Origin: Haloarcula argentinensis DSM 12282
GTDB taxonomy: Archaea; Halobacteriota; Halobacteria; Halobacteriales; Haloarculaceae
Assembly: GCA_000336895.1 (NCBI GenBank)
Contig: AOLX01000022.1
Span: forward strand, 1 to 64,000
Length of the DNA stretch: 64,000 nucleotides
Direction of reading: 5' to 3'
Position numbers and translations under genes: made by a program. Within the stretch, counting starts at the first letter, position 1. Every line of letters begins with the position of its first letter. Below the pieces are notes generated by a model, which did not search any database, was not told the DNA's origin, and saw only the letters and a program-made list of their open reading frames with translations. Of this stretch, positions 17,473 through 26,271 are shown in pieces.

Positions 17473-17928
17473 TCAGAGGGAATGCTGTACCGTTTCCGTG
17501 GCGCTCCGGACCACAGTCTCAGACGGAACATCTTCGGTTACAGTGGTTCCGGCCCCGACGACGGCGTTTTCGCCGACCGTGACGCCCGGGAGGACCACCG
17601 CGCCAGCGCCGACGAAAGCCCCGTTCTCGATGACTATCTCGTCGAACGTGTCGTTCTGGAACTCCATGCCGGCGTCGGTGAGGTCGTGCGTTACGCCGAC
17701 AATAGAGGCATTGGGCCCGATCTGGACGGACTCGCCGACCGTTGCGTTCTCGACGTAGACGTTTGCGTTGATATCAGTCGGCCCGTGGATGGTCGCCTTC
17801 TTGATCGAGGTGCCCTCGTAAATCTGGACGCCGTCGTCTATCTCGGCATCGTGGATCGTCACGTATTCTCGAATCTCGACGGTTCCCAGCGTCGCATTCT
17901 CAATCTTCGCGGTCTCGTGAACAGCCAT
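17473..17928 (-). CDS. Left-handed beta-helix acyltransferase-type protein
   Basis: A 151-residue protein built of hexapeptide repeats (IENATL, VYVENATVGESVQIGPNASI, VIENGAFVGAGAVVLPGV, VGENAVVGAGTTVTEDV). This is the trimeric left-handed helix of the WbbJ/DapH/PaaY class. The fold is clear, the substrate is not: sugar acetyltransferase and gamma-carbonic-anhydrase-like roles are both possible. It is convergent with the MATE gene. Confidence 0.82.
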   Translation of the reverse strand: MAVHETAKIENATLGTVEIREYVTIHDAEIDDGVQIYEGTSIKKATIHGPTDINANVYVENATVGESVQIGPNASIVGVTHDLTDAGMEFQNDTFDEIVIENGAFVGAGAVVLPGVTVGENAVVGAGTTVTEDVPSETVVRSATETVQHSL

Positions 17929-18276
17929 ACTCGCACATCAGCGCCGATGGTAATTATCGTGGTGTCGAAAGCTGGTGTTTGCGCCCCGACTCAGGAAACC
18001 CACCCGCTCGGTTGTTCCGTGTCAATTCCGTCGGTCGCCGCTCGCAGTTTGGCGACCGCTCGCTACGCTCGGGGGCCACCCTACGTCTCACGGCTTCGCC
18101 GTTCGACCTGTTAGTCGTTCTCGCTCCGCTCGAATCACTCTATGTCCGCCACGGGTCGCTTCGCTCCCCGTTCCGGTTCGATATCCTCGCTCCGCTCAGA
18201 ATCTCGCTACTGCTCGCGGTTCCCTTCGGTCACCGCTGCGCGTCTGGCGGGCCGCTTCCTGCGGTCGCGCCCCGCC
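17929..18276. repeat. GC-rich intergenic stretch packed with short GCTNCGCTC hairpins
   Basis: The 348 bp between ahcY and the acyltransferase gene have no gene. They hold many small near-palindromes of the GCTCGCTNCGCTCG kind (around 18058, 18120, 18158, 18190) and others such as CGGCTTCGCCG at 18092. The minus-strand frames across it are broken or low complexity. It may be a decaying intergenic repeat array or a 3' region of ahcY. Confidence 0.5.
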
Positions 18277-19554
18277 CTACGTCCCGTGCTGCCAGGAATC
18301 CATGTACTCGGCCTGCGTCTCGGTCAGCGAATCGAATTCGACGCCCTCGGCGTCGAGTTTGATCTCCGCGACCTCCTTGTCGAGTCGGTCCGGAACAGCG
18401 TGGACACCGGCCTCGTAGTCGTCGCCATTCTCGACCAGTTCGCGGACGCAGACGGCCTGCACGCCGAAGCTCTGGTCCATCACCTCGACGGGGTGGCCCA
18501 GTGCGATTGGCGTCGCGAGGTTGACCAGACGGCCCTCGGCCAGCACGTTCAGGCGGCGCCCGTCGGCCATCTCGTAGGTCTGGACGCCGTCGCGGGCCTC
18601 GTAGGTGTCGGCGGCGAGGTCCGACAGTGCGTCGAGGTCGACCTCCACGTCGAAGTGGCCGGCGTTGGCGAGCAGGACGCCGTCCTGCATCGCCTCGAAA
18701 TGCTCCTCGACGATGACGTCGCGGTTGCCGGTCGTCGTGATGAACACGTCGCCCTCGGCGGCAGCCTCGGCCATCGGCTTGACCTCGTAGCCCTCCATGT
18801 GCGCTTCGAGCGCGCGGCGGGGCTCGACTTCGGTGACGATCACGTCGGCGTTCTGGCCGCTGGCTTTCTTCGCGACACCTTTGCCGCAGTCACCGTACCC
18901 GGAGACGACAACGGTCTTGCCGGCCCACGAGAGGTTCGTCGTCATCGCAATCGAGGCCAGCGAGGATTCGCCGGTGCCGTGGACGTTGTCGAACAGGCGC
19001 TTCATCGGCGTGTCGTTGACCGCGAACACGGGGTAGTCGAGTTCGCCGTCATCGTCCATTGCGCGCAGTCGGTGGACGCCGGTCGTCGTCTCCTCCGCCC
19101 CACCGATGATAGTGTCGATGAGTTCCGGATAGTCCTCGTGGATGGCGGCGACGAGGTCCATCCCGTCGTCAACGGTGATGGTCGGCTTGTGGCCGATGAC
19201 AGCCTCGATAGCCTCGTAGTACTCCTCGTCGTCGACGCCGCGCTCGGCGTAAGAGGTGATGCCGTCGACGGCATCAAGTGCGGCGCTCACGTCGTCGTGC
19301 GTCGAGAGTGGGTTACAGCCGGTGATGGCGACTTCCGCGCCACCGATAGCGAGGATTTCCGCGAGGACAGCGGTCTTGGCTTCGACGTGCATCGCCATGC
19401 CGATGCGTTCACCGGCGAAGGGCTGCTCGGCCTCGAACTCCTCGCGGAGCGCGCCGCAGATGGGCATGTGCTGGATGGCCCAGTCCATCTTTCGGCGGCC
19501 GGAGTCGCGAGCCTCGTCGAGGTCGTCGAGTCGCTCCGAAATAGGCGTCGTCAT
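18277..19554 (-). CDS. ahcY: Adenosylhomocysteinase (SAH hydrolase)
   Basis: AhcY splits S-adenosylhomocysteine to homocysteine and adenosine with bound NAD, removing the inhibitor of SAM-dependent methyltransferases. The 425-residue protein has the archaeal form: MAMHVEAKTAVLAEIL in the substrate domain, CNPLSTHDDVSAAL, and the NAD-binding VVVSGYGDCGKGVA. It ends YMDSWQHGT. All domains are complete. A deaminase acting on the same metabolite class is encoded 1.2 kb upstream on the same strand. Confidence 0.95.
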   Translation of the reverse strand: MTTPISERLDDLDEARDSGRRKMDWAIQHMPICGALREEFEAEQPFAGERIGMAMHVEAKTAVLAEILAIGGAEVAITGCNPLSTHDDVSAALDAVDGITSYAERGVDDEEYYEAIEAVIGHKPTITVDDGMDLVAAIHEDYPELIDTIIGGAEETTTGVHRLRAMDDDGELDYPVFAVNDTPMKRLFDNVHGTGESSLASIAMTTNLSWAGKTVVVSGYGDCGKGVAKKASGQNADVIVTEVEPRRALEAHMEGYEVKPMAEAAAEGDVFITTTGNRDVIVEEHFEAMQDGVLLANAGHFDVEVDLDALSDLAADTYEARDGVQTYEMADGRRLNVLAEGRLVNLATPIALGHPVEVMDQSFGVQAVCVRELVENGDDYEAGVHAVPDRLDKEVAEIKLDAEGVEFDSLTETQAEYMDSWQHGT

Positions 19555-19598
19555 GCCACAACAGAGGAAGAGAGTTCCTAAAACGCTACCGAAGCCGC

Positions 19599-20582
19599 TC
19601 AGTTACCGCGGTCGTCCGGCGGGCCGGCGTCGTCCGGACGGCCGCGGTCGCCGTCGTCATCGTCGTCGCTATCGTTGTCGTCGTCAGCATCGTCGTCCTC
19701 ATCTTGCTCTTCGGTCTCGTCTTCTTCTACCGCATCTTCCGTCTCGTCTTCCGGTTCCTCGGTTTCGTTCTCGTCGTCTTCAGTCTCGTTCTCCACGTCG
19801 TCGTCATCGCGGTCCTCGGGCGGCCCAGCGTCTTCGGGCGGACCACGACGGTCGTCGTCCGTCTCGTTTTCGTCGTCAGTTTCGTTCTCCGCGTCATCAC
19901 TGTCCGGACCGCGGTCTTCGGGCGGGCCACGACGGTCGTTCTCGGTCTCGCTCTCGTCGTCACCGAAGATGTCCGCCGGCGGACCCTGTCGTTCGCTGGG
20001 GTGGGTTTCGTTGTCGTCGGACTCGTTTTCACCGGTGACGTGTGCGGGCGGACCGGCATGGTCCGGCGCGTTGCCGGGGTTGTTCGCGGTCACGAAGCTG
20101 GCGACGGTCGGGCCGATACCGCCGGTCCGGTTCTCGTCGCTCAGCAGGTCGCTCACGTAGGCCGACACTTCGAGTCCGAAGGTGTCGAACTCGGTCATGT
20201 TGGTGGCGTTCGTCGGCGCGACAGTCAGGTTCGCCGTCGTCGTCGCGGTGTGATTGTCAGCCGTCGCCGTCACGTCGACCGTCACGTTCTGCTCGGGGGC
20301 GGGCAGTCCAACCGTCCCATTGCTGTCGGTGGTGTAGTTGCCGGTCCCAGCGTAGGAGGTATTGTCAGCCGTCTCCACGGCAACTGAGGCGTTCCCGACG
20401 CCAGTCTCGTTCTGTGTGACCGATACCGTCGCGCTGCCGTCGTCAGCCTGTGAGACACCGACTGCGAGGGTATTCCCCGCGTCAGTGTTGCCGGCCGAGT
20501 CCGCAGCGGCCGCCAGACCCGGACCGACGGCCAACAGGATCAGTCCGACAGCGGCGTACAGTGCAAAGAGTTTGGTGCGCAT
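19599..20582 (-). CDS. Secreted acidic protein with RRGPPED repeats
   Basis: A 327-residue exported protein. MRTKLFALYAAVGLILLAV is a Sec-type signal ending near GLAAAAD. Residues 25-160 form a beta-rich, Thr/Asn-rich domain with many N-x-T/S sites, resembling Ig-like or carboxypeptidase-regulatory-like adhesion modules. The last 150 residues are almost entirely Asp/Glu with repeated RRGPPED and AGPPED units. The ATG at 20582 is chosen for the signal peptide; an earlier ATG adds 12 residues. A surface protein is likely; partner and role unknown. Confidence 0.7.
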   Translation of the reverse strand: MRTKLFALYAAVGLILLAVGPGLAAAADSAGNTDAGNTLAVGVSQADDGSATVSVTQNETGVGNASVAVETADNTSYAGTGNYTTDSNGTVGLPAPEQNVTVDVTATADNHTATTTANLTVAPTNATNMTEFDTFGLEVSAYVSDLLSDENRTGGIGPTVASFVTANNPGNAPDHAGPPAHVTGENESDDNETHPSERQGPPADIFGDDESETENDRRGPPEDRGPDSDDAENETDDENETDDDRRGPPEDAGPPEDRDDDDVENETEDDENETEEPEDETEDAVEEDETEEQDEDDDADDDNDSDDDDDGDRGRPDDAGPPDDRGN

Positions 20583-20624
20583 CGTAGCCGATACCTTCTC
20601 CGAGAGAGCGATAAACACCCCCTC

Positions 20625-20690
20625 CCGTTCATCCCGTTCAGGTCGTTTGCATGTTCAAAAATACCGGCTGAAACACATTTATACCGTTTA
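20625..20690. promoter_or_regulatory. Upstream region with paired TGAACGG boxes for the acidic secreted protein
   Basis: On the minus strand TGAACGG occurs twice with 9-base spacing (20625-20631 and 20634-20640), the same arrangement as upstream of the DUF4382 lipoprotein gene. A third, one-mismatch copy is at 20684-20690. A TTTATACC run at 20678-20685 could be a TATA box for transcription in either direction. Confidence 0.4.
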
Positions 20691-20720
20691 AAACTTCCTC
20701 TCAGCGTTTATTCCGTCTGT

Positions 20721-22019
20721 TCAGTCGCCGGCTCGTTCGACCAGCGCGGCCGCGTGATCGCTGGCTCGTTCGCGGACGGCCTGCTCGTCGAACACCTCGA
20801 CAGTGCGGTCCCGCATGAGTACCTCGCCGTCACAGACCGTATGGCGCACGTCGCTCCCGTGGACGGCGTAGGCCAGGTGCGAGACGAGGTCGTGGGCCGG
20901 CGTCAGGTGTGGGGCGTCGAGGTCGATGACAGCCAGATCAGCGTTCGCGCCGGTTTCGATGCGGCCACTGTCGAAGCCAAGCAGGGCCGCGCCGTTTGCG
21001 GTCGCCATTTCGACGACAGTGCTGGCGTCGACCGCGCTGGCGTCATCAGCCGCGAGCTTGCCGATCATTGCCGCGTCGCGCATCTCGTCGAACATGTCGA
21101 GGTCGTTGTTCGAGGCCGCGCCGTCGGTGCCGATACCCACGGTAACGCCAGCGTCCAGCAGGTCCTGTACCGGGGCCATCCCGCTGGCGAGTTTCATGTT
21201 CGAGGCCGGGCAGTGAGCGACGCCGGTGCCAGTCTCAGCCAGCAGGTCGATTTCGCTGTCGTCGACGTGGACGCCGTGGGCCACGTACGTGTCGCCGTCG
21301 AGCAGGCCGATATCGTCGGCGTAGGCGAGCGGGCGCTGTCCGTGTTCGTCGACGATAGGCGTCACCTCGTCGCGAGTCTCGTTGGCGTGCAAGTGGATCG
21401 ATAGGTCGTCGTCGAGGGCCTTCGGGACGAACTCACTGAGGTACTCCTCGCCGACGGTCGTGAGCGAGTGCGGCTGGAACGTCGTCCGAACTCGGCCATC
21501 AGCCGCACCGTCGAGTTTCCGAGCTACGTCGAGACTCTCCCGAAGGTCAGACCGCGCGGCCTCGTCGTCCTTGCCGACAGTGACCGCGGTGAAACCCAGG
21601 ACTGCTCGCATCCCGGCCTGATCGACTGTATCTGCGATTTCCTCGACCTCGAAGTACATGTCCGACAGCGCTGTGGTTCCCGACCGGATCATCTCGACTA
21701 GCCCGAGTTCTGCCCCGGCGCGGATGTCTTCAGCAGTCAGTTCCGCCTCGACAGGCCAGACGTCTTCCTGTAGCCAGGCGTCGAGGGGCTTGTCGTCCGC
21801 AAGGCCACGCAGCAGCGTCATCGCGACGTGGGTGTGGGCGTTGACCAGACCGGGGATGACCAGGCCGTCGCTGGCGTCGAGTTCGTCGTCGCCGTCCAGT
21901 GTGCCCGGTTGGTCAACGGCCACGATGTCGCCGCTGTCCTGTGAAACCAGTACGTCCGCACGCTCAATGGTCATGTCCGGCCGGAGGACCTGCCCGCCGG
22001 TAACGAGAAGTTCGCTCAT
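20721..22019 (-). CDS. Amidohydrolase, probable S-adenosylhomocysteine / methylthioadenosine / adenosine deaminase
   Basis: A 432-residue metal-dependent deaminase of the MtaD/SsnA/TrzA group. Metal ligands are His62 and His64 (NAHTHVAMT), a His in SIHLHANETRDE, a His in YVAHGVHV and the Asp in GIGTDGAASN. Members remove the 6-amino group of SAH, methylthioadenosine or adenosine. In methanogens the homologue (DadD) is linked to SAH recycling. The ATG at 22019 gives MSELLVTGGQ, the usual beta-sandwich start. Placed near ahcY, it probably works on the same adenosyl waste products. Confidence 0.85.
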   Translation of the reverse strand: MSELLVTGGQVLRPDMTIERADVLVSQDSGDIVAVDQPGTLDGDDELDASDGLVIPGLVNAHTHVAMTLLRGLADDKPLDAWLQEDVWPVEAELTAEDIRAGAELGLVEMIRSGTTALSDMYFEVEEIADTVDQAGMRAVLGFTAVTVGKDDEAARSDLRESLDVARKLDGAADGRVRTTFQPHSLTTVGEEYLSEFVPKALDDDLSIHLHANETRDEVTPIVDEHGQRPLAYADDIGLLDGDTYVAHGVHVDDSEIDLLAETGTGVAHCPASNMKLASGMAPVQDLLDAGVTVGIGTDGAASNNDLDMFDEMRDAAMIGKLAADDASAVDASTVVEMATANGAALLGFDSGRIETGANADLAVIDLDAPHLTPAHDLVSHLAYAVHGSDVRHTVCDGEVLMRDRTVEVFDEQAVRERASDHAAALVERAGD

Positions 22020-22169
22020 GGCGGTGGCTTCGCAACCGCGGACCTTAGTTCGCCGGGTCCACGCCGCCATTGTGTGGCGTGTTGCCATGTCTATCGGCGA
22101 TGTAGCAGTGACAGCAGTGCCTGTTCCGCAGGGGTCTTTCGGCTCCGGCGCGTTCGAGTGAGCAAGAGA

Positions 22170-23375
22170 ATGGCGGCGGCAGAGCAACTCCGACAGCGGG
22201 TCAGTGCGATGCGGCACGGAAGCCCAGGCCGAATGCTGCTTGCCGTTGCTGCCGGCTGGTTCCTCGTTCTCGGGATGCGGTTTGTCGTCCCTGCGGTGTT
22301 GCCGACGATACGCGAGGAGTTCGTCATCTCGAACGCACAGGCAGGGCTCGCGGTCACGGTGCTCTGGCTCACGTACGCGGCAGTGCAGTTCCCGGCCGGG
22401 GTGTTGATCGACCGGATCGGCGAGCGGACGCTGCTGGTGGCGGCAGCGTTGCTGTCGGGCATCGGGCTGCTGGGCTACTTCTTCGCGCCGGTGTTCTCGC
22501 TGTTCCTCATTGCAACGGGCGCATTCGGGCTCGGAACTGGGGTGTACGGCCCGACCCGCGGGACCGCGCTCTCGCGGACGTTCGATGCCCGCGAGGGGAC
22601 CGCCTTCGGCATCGTGATGGCGGCCGGTTCTCTCGGCGCGGCCACACTGCCTGCCGTCGCCGCGTTCGTCACTACACGGTACGGCTGGCGGCTGGCGCTT
22701 GCCAGCGCCGCTCCGCTGTTCATTCTTGTCGCCGGCGCGCTCTGGCTCTCAGTCTCGGACCGCCCGACCGGTGAGTCCGAACGGAGCCTCCGGCAGGACC
22801 TCCGAATAGTCCTCACCGGCTTTCGCAACCGCCGGCTCGTGCTGTCGGTTTCGGGCAAGACACTGATGCTGTTTGCCTTTCAGGCCGTGACAGCGTTTCT
22901 CACGACATATCTGGTCACAGTCAGGGACCTCTCACAGGGGACCGCGGGGGCGCTCCTCTCGGTGCTGTTCGTCGGTGGCGCGCTCTCGCAGACGATCACC
23001 GGCCGGCTCGCCGACCGATACGGAACGCCCAGGGTTCTGACCGCTGTCGCCCTCGTCAGTACCGTTCCGCTCGCACTCATTCCGTCCGTCCGCGGCCTAG
23101 TGCCGCTGGCCATCGTCTCCGCCGTCATCGGGGTTCGGATGAGTGTCGGTCCGCTGGCCAACGCCTACATCGTCGACACACTGCCTGATGCCGCCGAAGG
23201 CACCGGTTGGGGCCTGCTCCGGACTGGCTTCTTCGCGATCAGTTCGCTGGGCTCGACAGCCGTCGGCCTGCTCGCCGACCGCGGCCTGTTCGCCCTCGCG
23301 TTCTACGGTCTCGCTGGCCTGACACTGCTGGCTGCGGCTACATTCGTTGTCCTCCCCCGCCGGGACCGCCTGTGA
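22170..23375 (+). CDS. MFS transporter
   Basis: A 401-residue carrier with twelve helices. The MFS loop motif between helices 2 and 3 is [14 protein letters not shown], repeated as [13 protein letters not shown] in the second half. Substrate unknown; nitrate/nitrite and drug carriers share this pattern. The ATG at 22170 follows a GTG at 22158 in the same frame, and either could be the true start. It is divergent from the deaminase gene and followed by hisG. Confidence 0.85.
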   Translation: MAAAEQLRQRVSAMRHGSPGRMLLAVAAGWFLVLGMRFVVPAVLPTIREEFVISNAQAGLAVTVLWLTYAAVQFPAGVLIDRIGERTLLVAAALLSGIGLLGYFFAPVFSLFLIATGAFGLGTGVYGPTRGTALSRTFDAREGTAFGIVMAAGSLGAATLPAVAAFVTTRYGWRLALASAAPLFILVAGALWLSVSDRPTGESERSLRQDLRIVLTGFRNRRLVLSVSGKTLMLFAFQAVTAFLTTYLVTVRDLSQGTAGALLSVLFVGGALSQTITGRLADRYGTPRVLTAVALVSTVPLALIPSVRGLVPLAIVSAVIGVRMSVGPLANAYIVDTLPDAAEGTGWGLLRTGFFAISSLGSTAVGLLADRGLFALAFYGLAGLTLLAAATFVVLPRRDRL

Positions 23376-23443
23376 CGGTTCCGCCCACAGGCCCGGCCAG
23401 CCCGAGGGGAAAGACAGTTGCCCCGCGGCCTGCCAGTAGGCGT

Positions 23444-24292
23444 ATGCGAATCGCCGTCCCCAACAAGGGCCGCCTGCACGAACCAAGCGAGGAACTGCTC
23501 GAACGGGCCGGCCTCCATCTGGTCGACGGAGCCGACCGCCAACTGCACGCCGACACCGTCGACCCGGACGTGACCGTCCTGTACGCCCGTGCCGCCGACA
23601 TCCCCGAGTACGTCGCGGACGGCGCTGCCGACGTGGGTATCACCGGCCTCGACCAGGTTCGAGAGTCCGACGCCGACGACCTCGTCGAACTCCGTGACCT
23701 CGATTTCGGCCGCTGTCGCCTCGTCCTCGCCGCGCCGGAAGAGAGCGATATCGAGACCGTCTACGACTTCGAGGACGGCCGCATCGCTACAGAGTTCCCC
23801 AAGATCACCCGCCGGTACTTCGACCGAGTCGACGTCGACGTCGACGTGACCGAAGTGTCCGGCGCAACGGAACTGACCCCACACGTGGACATCGCCGACG
23901 GCATCGTCGACATCACCTCGACCGGGACCACGCTTCGGATGAACCGGTTGGCCGTCGTCGACGAGGTACTCGAAAGCTCCGTCCGCCTGTTCGCTCGCGA
24001 GGACACCGCTGCCGACGAGAAGGTCCAGCAGGTCGACACCGCGCTTGGCTCCGTCCTTGCCGCCGAAGACAAACGCTATCTGATGATGAACGCCCCGGAG
24101 GACGCCCTCAACGACGTGGAAGACGTGCTTCCGGGCATGGGTGGTCCGACTGTGATGGACATCGCCGGCTCCGACCAGCTCGCCGTCCACGCCGTCGTCG
24201 AGGAGCGCGCCGTCTTCGAGACGATCAGCTCACTCAAAGACGTGGGTGCGAGTGACATCCTCGTGACGGAGATAGAGCGGCTGGTGGAATAG
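23444..24292 (+). CDS. hisG: ATP phosphoribosyltransferase HisG, long form
   Basis: HisG catalyses the first step of histidine synthesis, joining ATP and PRPP, and is feedback inhibited by histidine. At 282 residues this is the long form. The catalytic part begins [31 protein letters not shown] is the PRPP-binding loop. The regulatory C-terminal domain covers about the last 75 residues ([11 protein letters not shown] to the end). No HisZ is then needed. Its TAG stop is the first codon of an intergenic structured repeat. hisH lies 33 kb away. Confidence 0.94.
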   Translation: MRIAVPNKGRLHEPSEELLERAGLHLVDGADRQLHADTVDPDVTVLYARAADIPEYVADGAADVGITGLDQVRESDADDLVELRDLDFGRCRLVLAAPEESDIETVYDFEDGRIATEFPKITRRYFDRVDVDVDVTEVSGATELTPHVDIADGIVDITSTGTTLRMNRLAVVDEVLESSVRLFAREDTAADEKVQQVDTALGSVLAAEDKRYLMMNAPEDALNDVEDVLPGMGGPTVMDIAGSDQLAVHAVVEERAVFETISSLKDVGASDILVTEIERLVE

Positions 24293-24440
24293 TACCTTTT
24301 TACGTCACCCCCTCTCCTCGCGCGCTCTACGAGCGCGCTGCAGGGAGTGGGTTCGCAAAAATCTACGCTAAAAACGACCTCCGAGTCGCGGCCTGCGGCC
24401 ACGCTCGGAGCGAAACCGCGCCGAAGGCGCGGTATGCAAG
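24290..24440 (+). repeat. Dispersed structured 3'-end element, family 1, copy 1
   Basis: The element starts with TAGTACCTTTTTAC at 24290-24303, whose TAG is the hisG stop. A hairpin follows (GCGCGCTC 24320-24327 with GAGCGCGC 24331-24338, loop TAC), then a 24-base A-rich block at 24353-24376, a second hairpin (CTCCGAG 24379-24385 with CTCGGAG 24404-24410), and a third (CCGCGCC 24416-24422 with GGCGCGG 24426-24432) followed by TATGC. Both invariant blocks recur exactly in copy 2 at 59388-59595 on the other strand, but the hairpin sequences differ. Structured RNA, terminator or mobile-repeat origin are all possible. Confidence 0.75.
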
Positions 24441-24496
24441 CCGCGCTCCGCACCCAAATTCGACAGACACTACCACCACATTCCTGGGTCGGAGGG

Positions 24497-24886
24497 TCAG
24501 AAGAACATGAAAATGTTGTTCAGGGCAAACCCGAGCACCGCCGCGAACGCCAGATGCAGCGCCACGAGCGGGGCCGTCGAGCGGGTCGACAGCCGATAGG
24601 AGAGGCTAATGGCGATCCCGTCGGCGACGAGGGTGAGCAACAGGACGACCGCGACACCGAGGTCGGCCGAGACGACGCCGGACTCGACGCCCCAGCGCTG
24701 GAGGATGAGCGAGACGATTGCCGGCGCGAGGGCAGCCTTAGCGGCGAGTTGGCTCGGCACGTCGCCGATAAAGAACGTCGCAGCCAAGTGGAGCGTCAGG
24801 GCGTAGAAGAGCCAAGTGACGAGGACGGTCACGAGGACCGCGAGGAGACCACCGCCGGTCAGGCTGGAGAACCCGGACTGGAGCAT
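24497..24886 (-). CDS. Four-helix haloarchaeal membrane protein, unknown function
   Basis: A 129-residue very hydrophobic protein with about four helices (GGGLLAVLVTVLVTWLFYAL, then AAKAALAPAIVSLIL, VVLLLTLVADGIAISL, and a C-terminal AFAAVLGFALNNIFMFF). The long minus-strand frame extending upstream over trmG10 is antisense, so the ATG at 24886 is taken. The trmG10 start is 87 bp away on the other strand. I do not know a function. Confidence 0.7.
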   Translation of the reverse strand: MLQSGFSSLTGGGLLAVLVTVLVTWLFYALTLHLAATFFIGDVPSQLAAKAALAPAIVSLILQRWGVESGVVSADLGVAVVLLLTLVADGIAISLSYRLSTRSTAPLVALHLAFAAVLGFALNNIFMFF

Positions 24887-24973
24887 ACTCGGGGTTCGGC
24901 GGCCGCTCGCTTGTGCGTTTTGTTCCCGGGCGCGACCGGCACGCTCATAGCCGCTCGCCCACACCGCTCGGGC

Positions 24974-26005
24974 GTGTACGTCCTCGAACTCGGCGGGCAG
25001 GACGACGCGTTCGCGCGGCGAGAGGCCGCAAGCGCAGCGAGCGCCGTCGACGTGCTCGCCCCCGGACTGGCGACGGCACGGGGCATCAGCGACCGCGTTC
25101 GCCACCTCGCGTTCACCCACCGGGTCTGTGACCTGCTCGGAACCTCGGACCCGGACATCGAAAGCGCCGCCGCGTTGCTGTCGGCCGCGCCCATCGACCG
25201 CGAGGGAAGCGTCGCCGTGCGTGCGGTCGACGTGCGAGCGAGCACCGGTATCGACACCCAACAGGCCGAGCGGACGCTGGGCGGCGTGCTCACCGAACGT
25301 GGCTTCGCGGTCGATCTCGACGATCCGGACCAGGTCCTCTACGCCTACTTTTCGGACCCGGCTGGCGACGAGGAGGGCGGGACCGGTGAGGCTTGCTGTG
25401 CGCTGGGCTGGCTTGACGCCGAGAGCGTGCGGGACTTCGGCAGCCGCCAGCCGACCGACCGTCCGTTCTTCCAGCCCGGCAGCATGGACCCGCTCGAAGC
25501 CCGGGCGCTGGTCAACATCGCCGGGGCCGGCCCGGACGCGACGATACTGGACCCGATGTGTGGCACTGGCGGCCTCCTGCTGGAAGCGGGGCTGGTCGGG
25601 GCCGACGTGGTCGGCGGCGACGCACAGGAAAAGATGGTCTCGGGGACGCGCGAGAATCTGGGCTACGCACTCGACGGCGACGGCCACCCCAACAGGGACG
25701 CCTATCCCGAACCGGGCGAGTGGGGGGTGTTCCGGTCCGACGCGTCCACACTGCCGATTGCCGACAACGCCGTCGACGCCGTCGTCTTCGACGCCCCCTA
25801 CGGCCGCCAGTCCCGCATCGAGGGCGAACTGGCACCCCTCGTTTCCGATGCGCTCGGTGAAGCCGCCCGCGTCGCAGGGCGGTGCGTCCTCGTCGCCGAC
25901 CGCGACTGGCGCGAGGCCGCGACCGGCGCGGGCTGGGCCGTCACTGACTACTTCAAGCGACGCGTTCACCGCTCGCTGGTCAGGCACGTCCACGTTCTTG
26001 AGTGA
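24974..26005 (+). CDS. trmG10: tRNA (guanine(10)-N2)-dimethyltransferase TrmG10
   Basis: The enzyme methylates N2 of G10 in tRNA. The 343-residue protein has an N-terminal THUMP-like part (YVLELGGQDDAFARREAAS) and a C-terminal Rossmann methyltransferase with the SAM loop DPMCGTGGLLLEAG and the catalytic VVFDAPYGRQSR. I choose the GTG at 24974 because it gives the family N-terminus; the frame reaches much further upstream only because of the GC-rich sequence. It is divergent from the small membrane protein gene. Confidence 0.9.
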   Translation: MYVLELGGQDDAFARREAASAASAVDVLAPGLATARGISDRVRHLAFTHRVCDLLGTSDPDIESAAALLSAAPIDREGSVAVRAVDVRASTGIDTQQAERTLGGVLTERGFAVDLDDPDQVLYAYFSDPAGDEEGGTGEACCALGWLDAESVRDFGSRQPTDRPFFQPGSMDPLEARALVNIAGAGPDATILDPMCGTGGLLLEAGLVGADVVGGDAQEKMVSGTRENLGYALDGDGHPNRDAYPEPGEWGVFRSDASTLPIADNAVDAVVFDAPYGRQSRIEGELAPLVSDALGEAARVAGRCVLVADRDWREAATGAGWAVTDYFKRRVHRSLVRHVHVLE

Positions 26006-26094
26006 CCATACGTTCACTTTCTCTGGACAGCTGTTGTCTTTTATTTGGGTATGAGCAAAGTTTATGCCGTGACAAATGCTAATTAGTCCCAAGC

Positions 26095-26250
26095 ATGCCA
26101 ACGTGGTCAGACCCTGCCCCATGCGACGACGACGAACAGTTGTTTGAATGCCCAGACTGCGGGAAGCGCCTCTGTAGCGAACGCTCAACGGTCTCCTGTG
26201 GCCGCTGTAAGACAGAAATGCAGAACCTCAGCGTCCCACGGCCGGAATAA
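26095..26250 (+). CDS. Rubrerythrin-like zinc-ribbon microprotein
   Basis: A 51-residue protein with two Cys pairs, CPDCG and CGRC, spaced as in a zinc ribbon or rubredoxin-like knuckle, after an acidic CDDDEQLFE start and ending SVPRPE. Such tiny zinc-finger proteins are common in haloarchaea and often called rubrerythrin-like. An AATTAG run lies 16 bases before the ATG, and a TTTATTTGGG box near 26040 could be the promoter. Role unknown. Confidence 0.65.
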   Translation: MPTWSDPAPCDDDEQLFECPDCGKRLCSERSTVSCGRCKTEMQNLSVPRPE

Positions 26251-26271
26251 AATCAGTCCGCGTTTTTCCAG

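Noticed and set aside
24497..26188. Long minus-strand frame of 563 codons over trmG10
   Set aside because: Only its last 129 codons encode a plausible membrane protein. The rest is antisense to trmG10.
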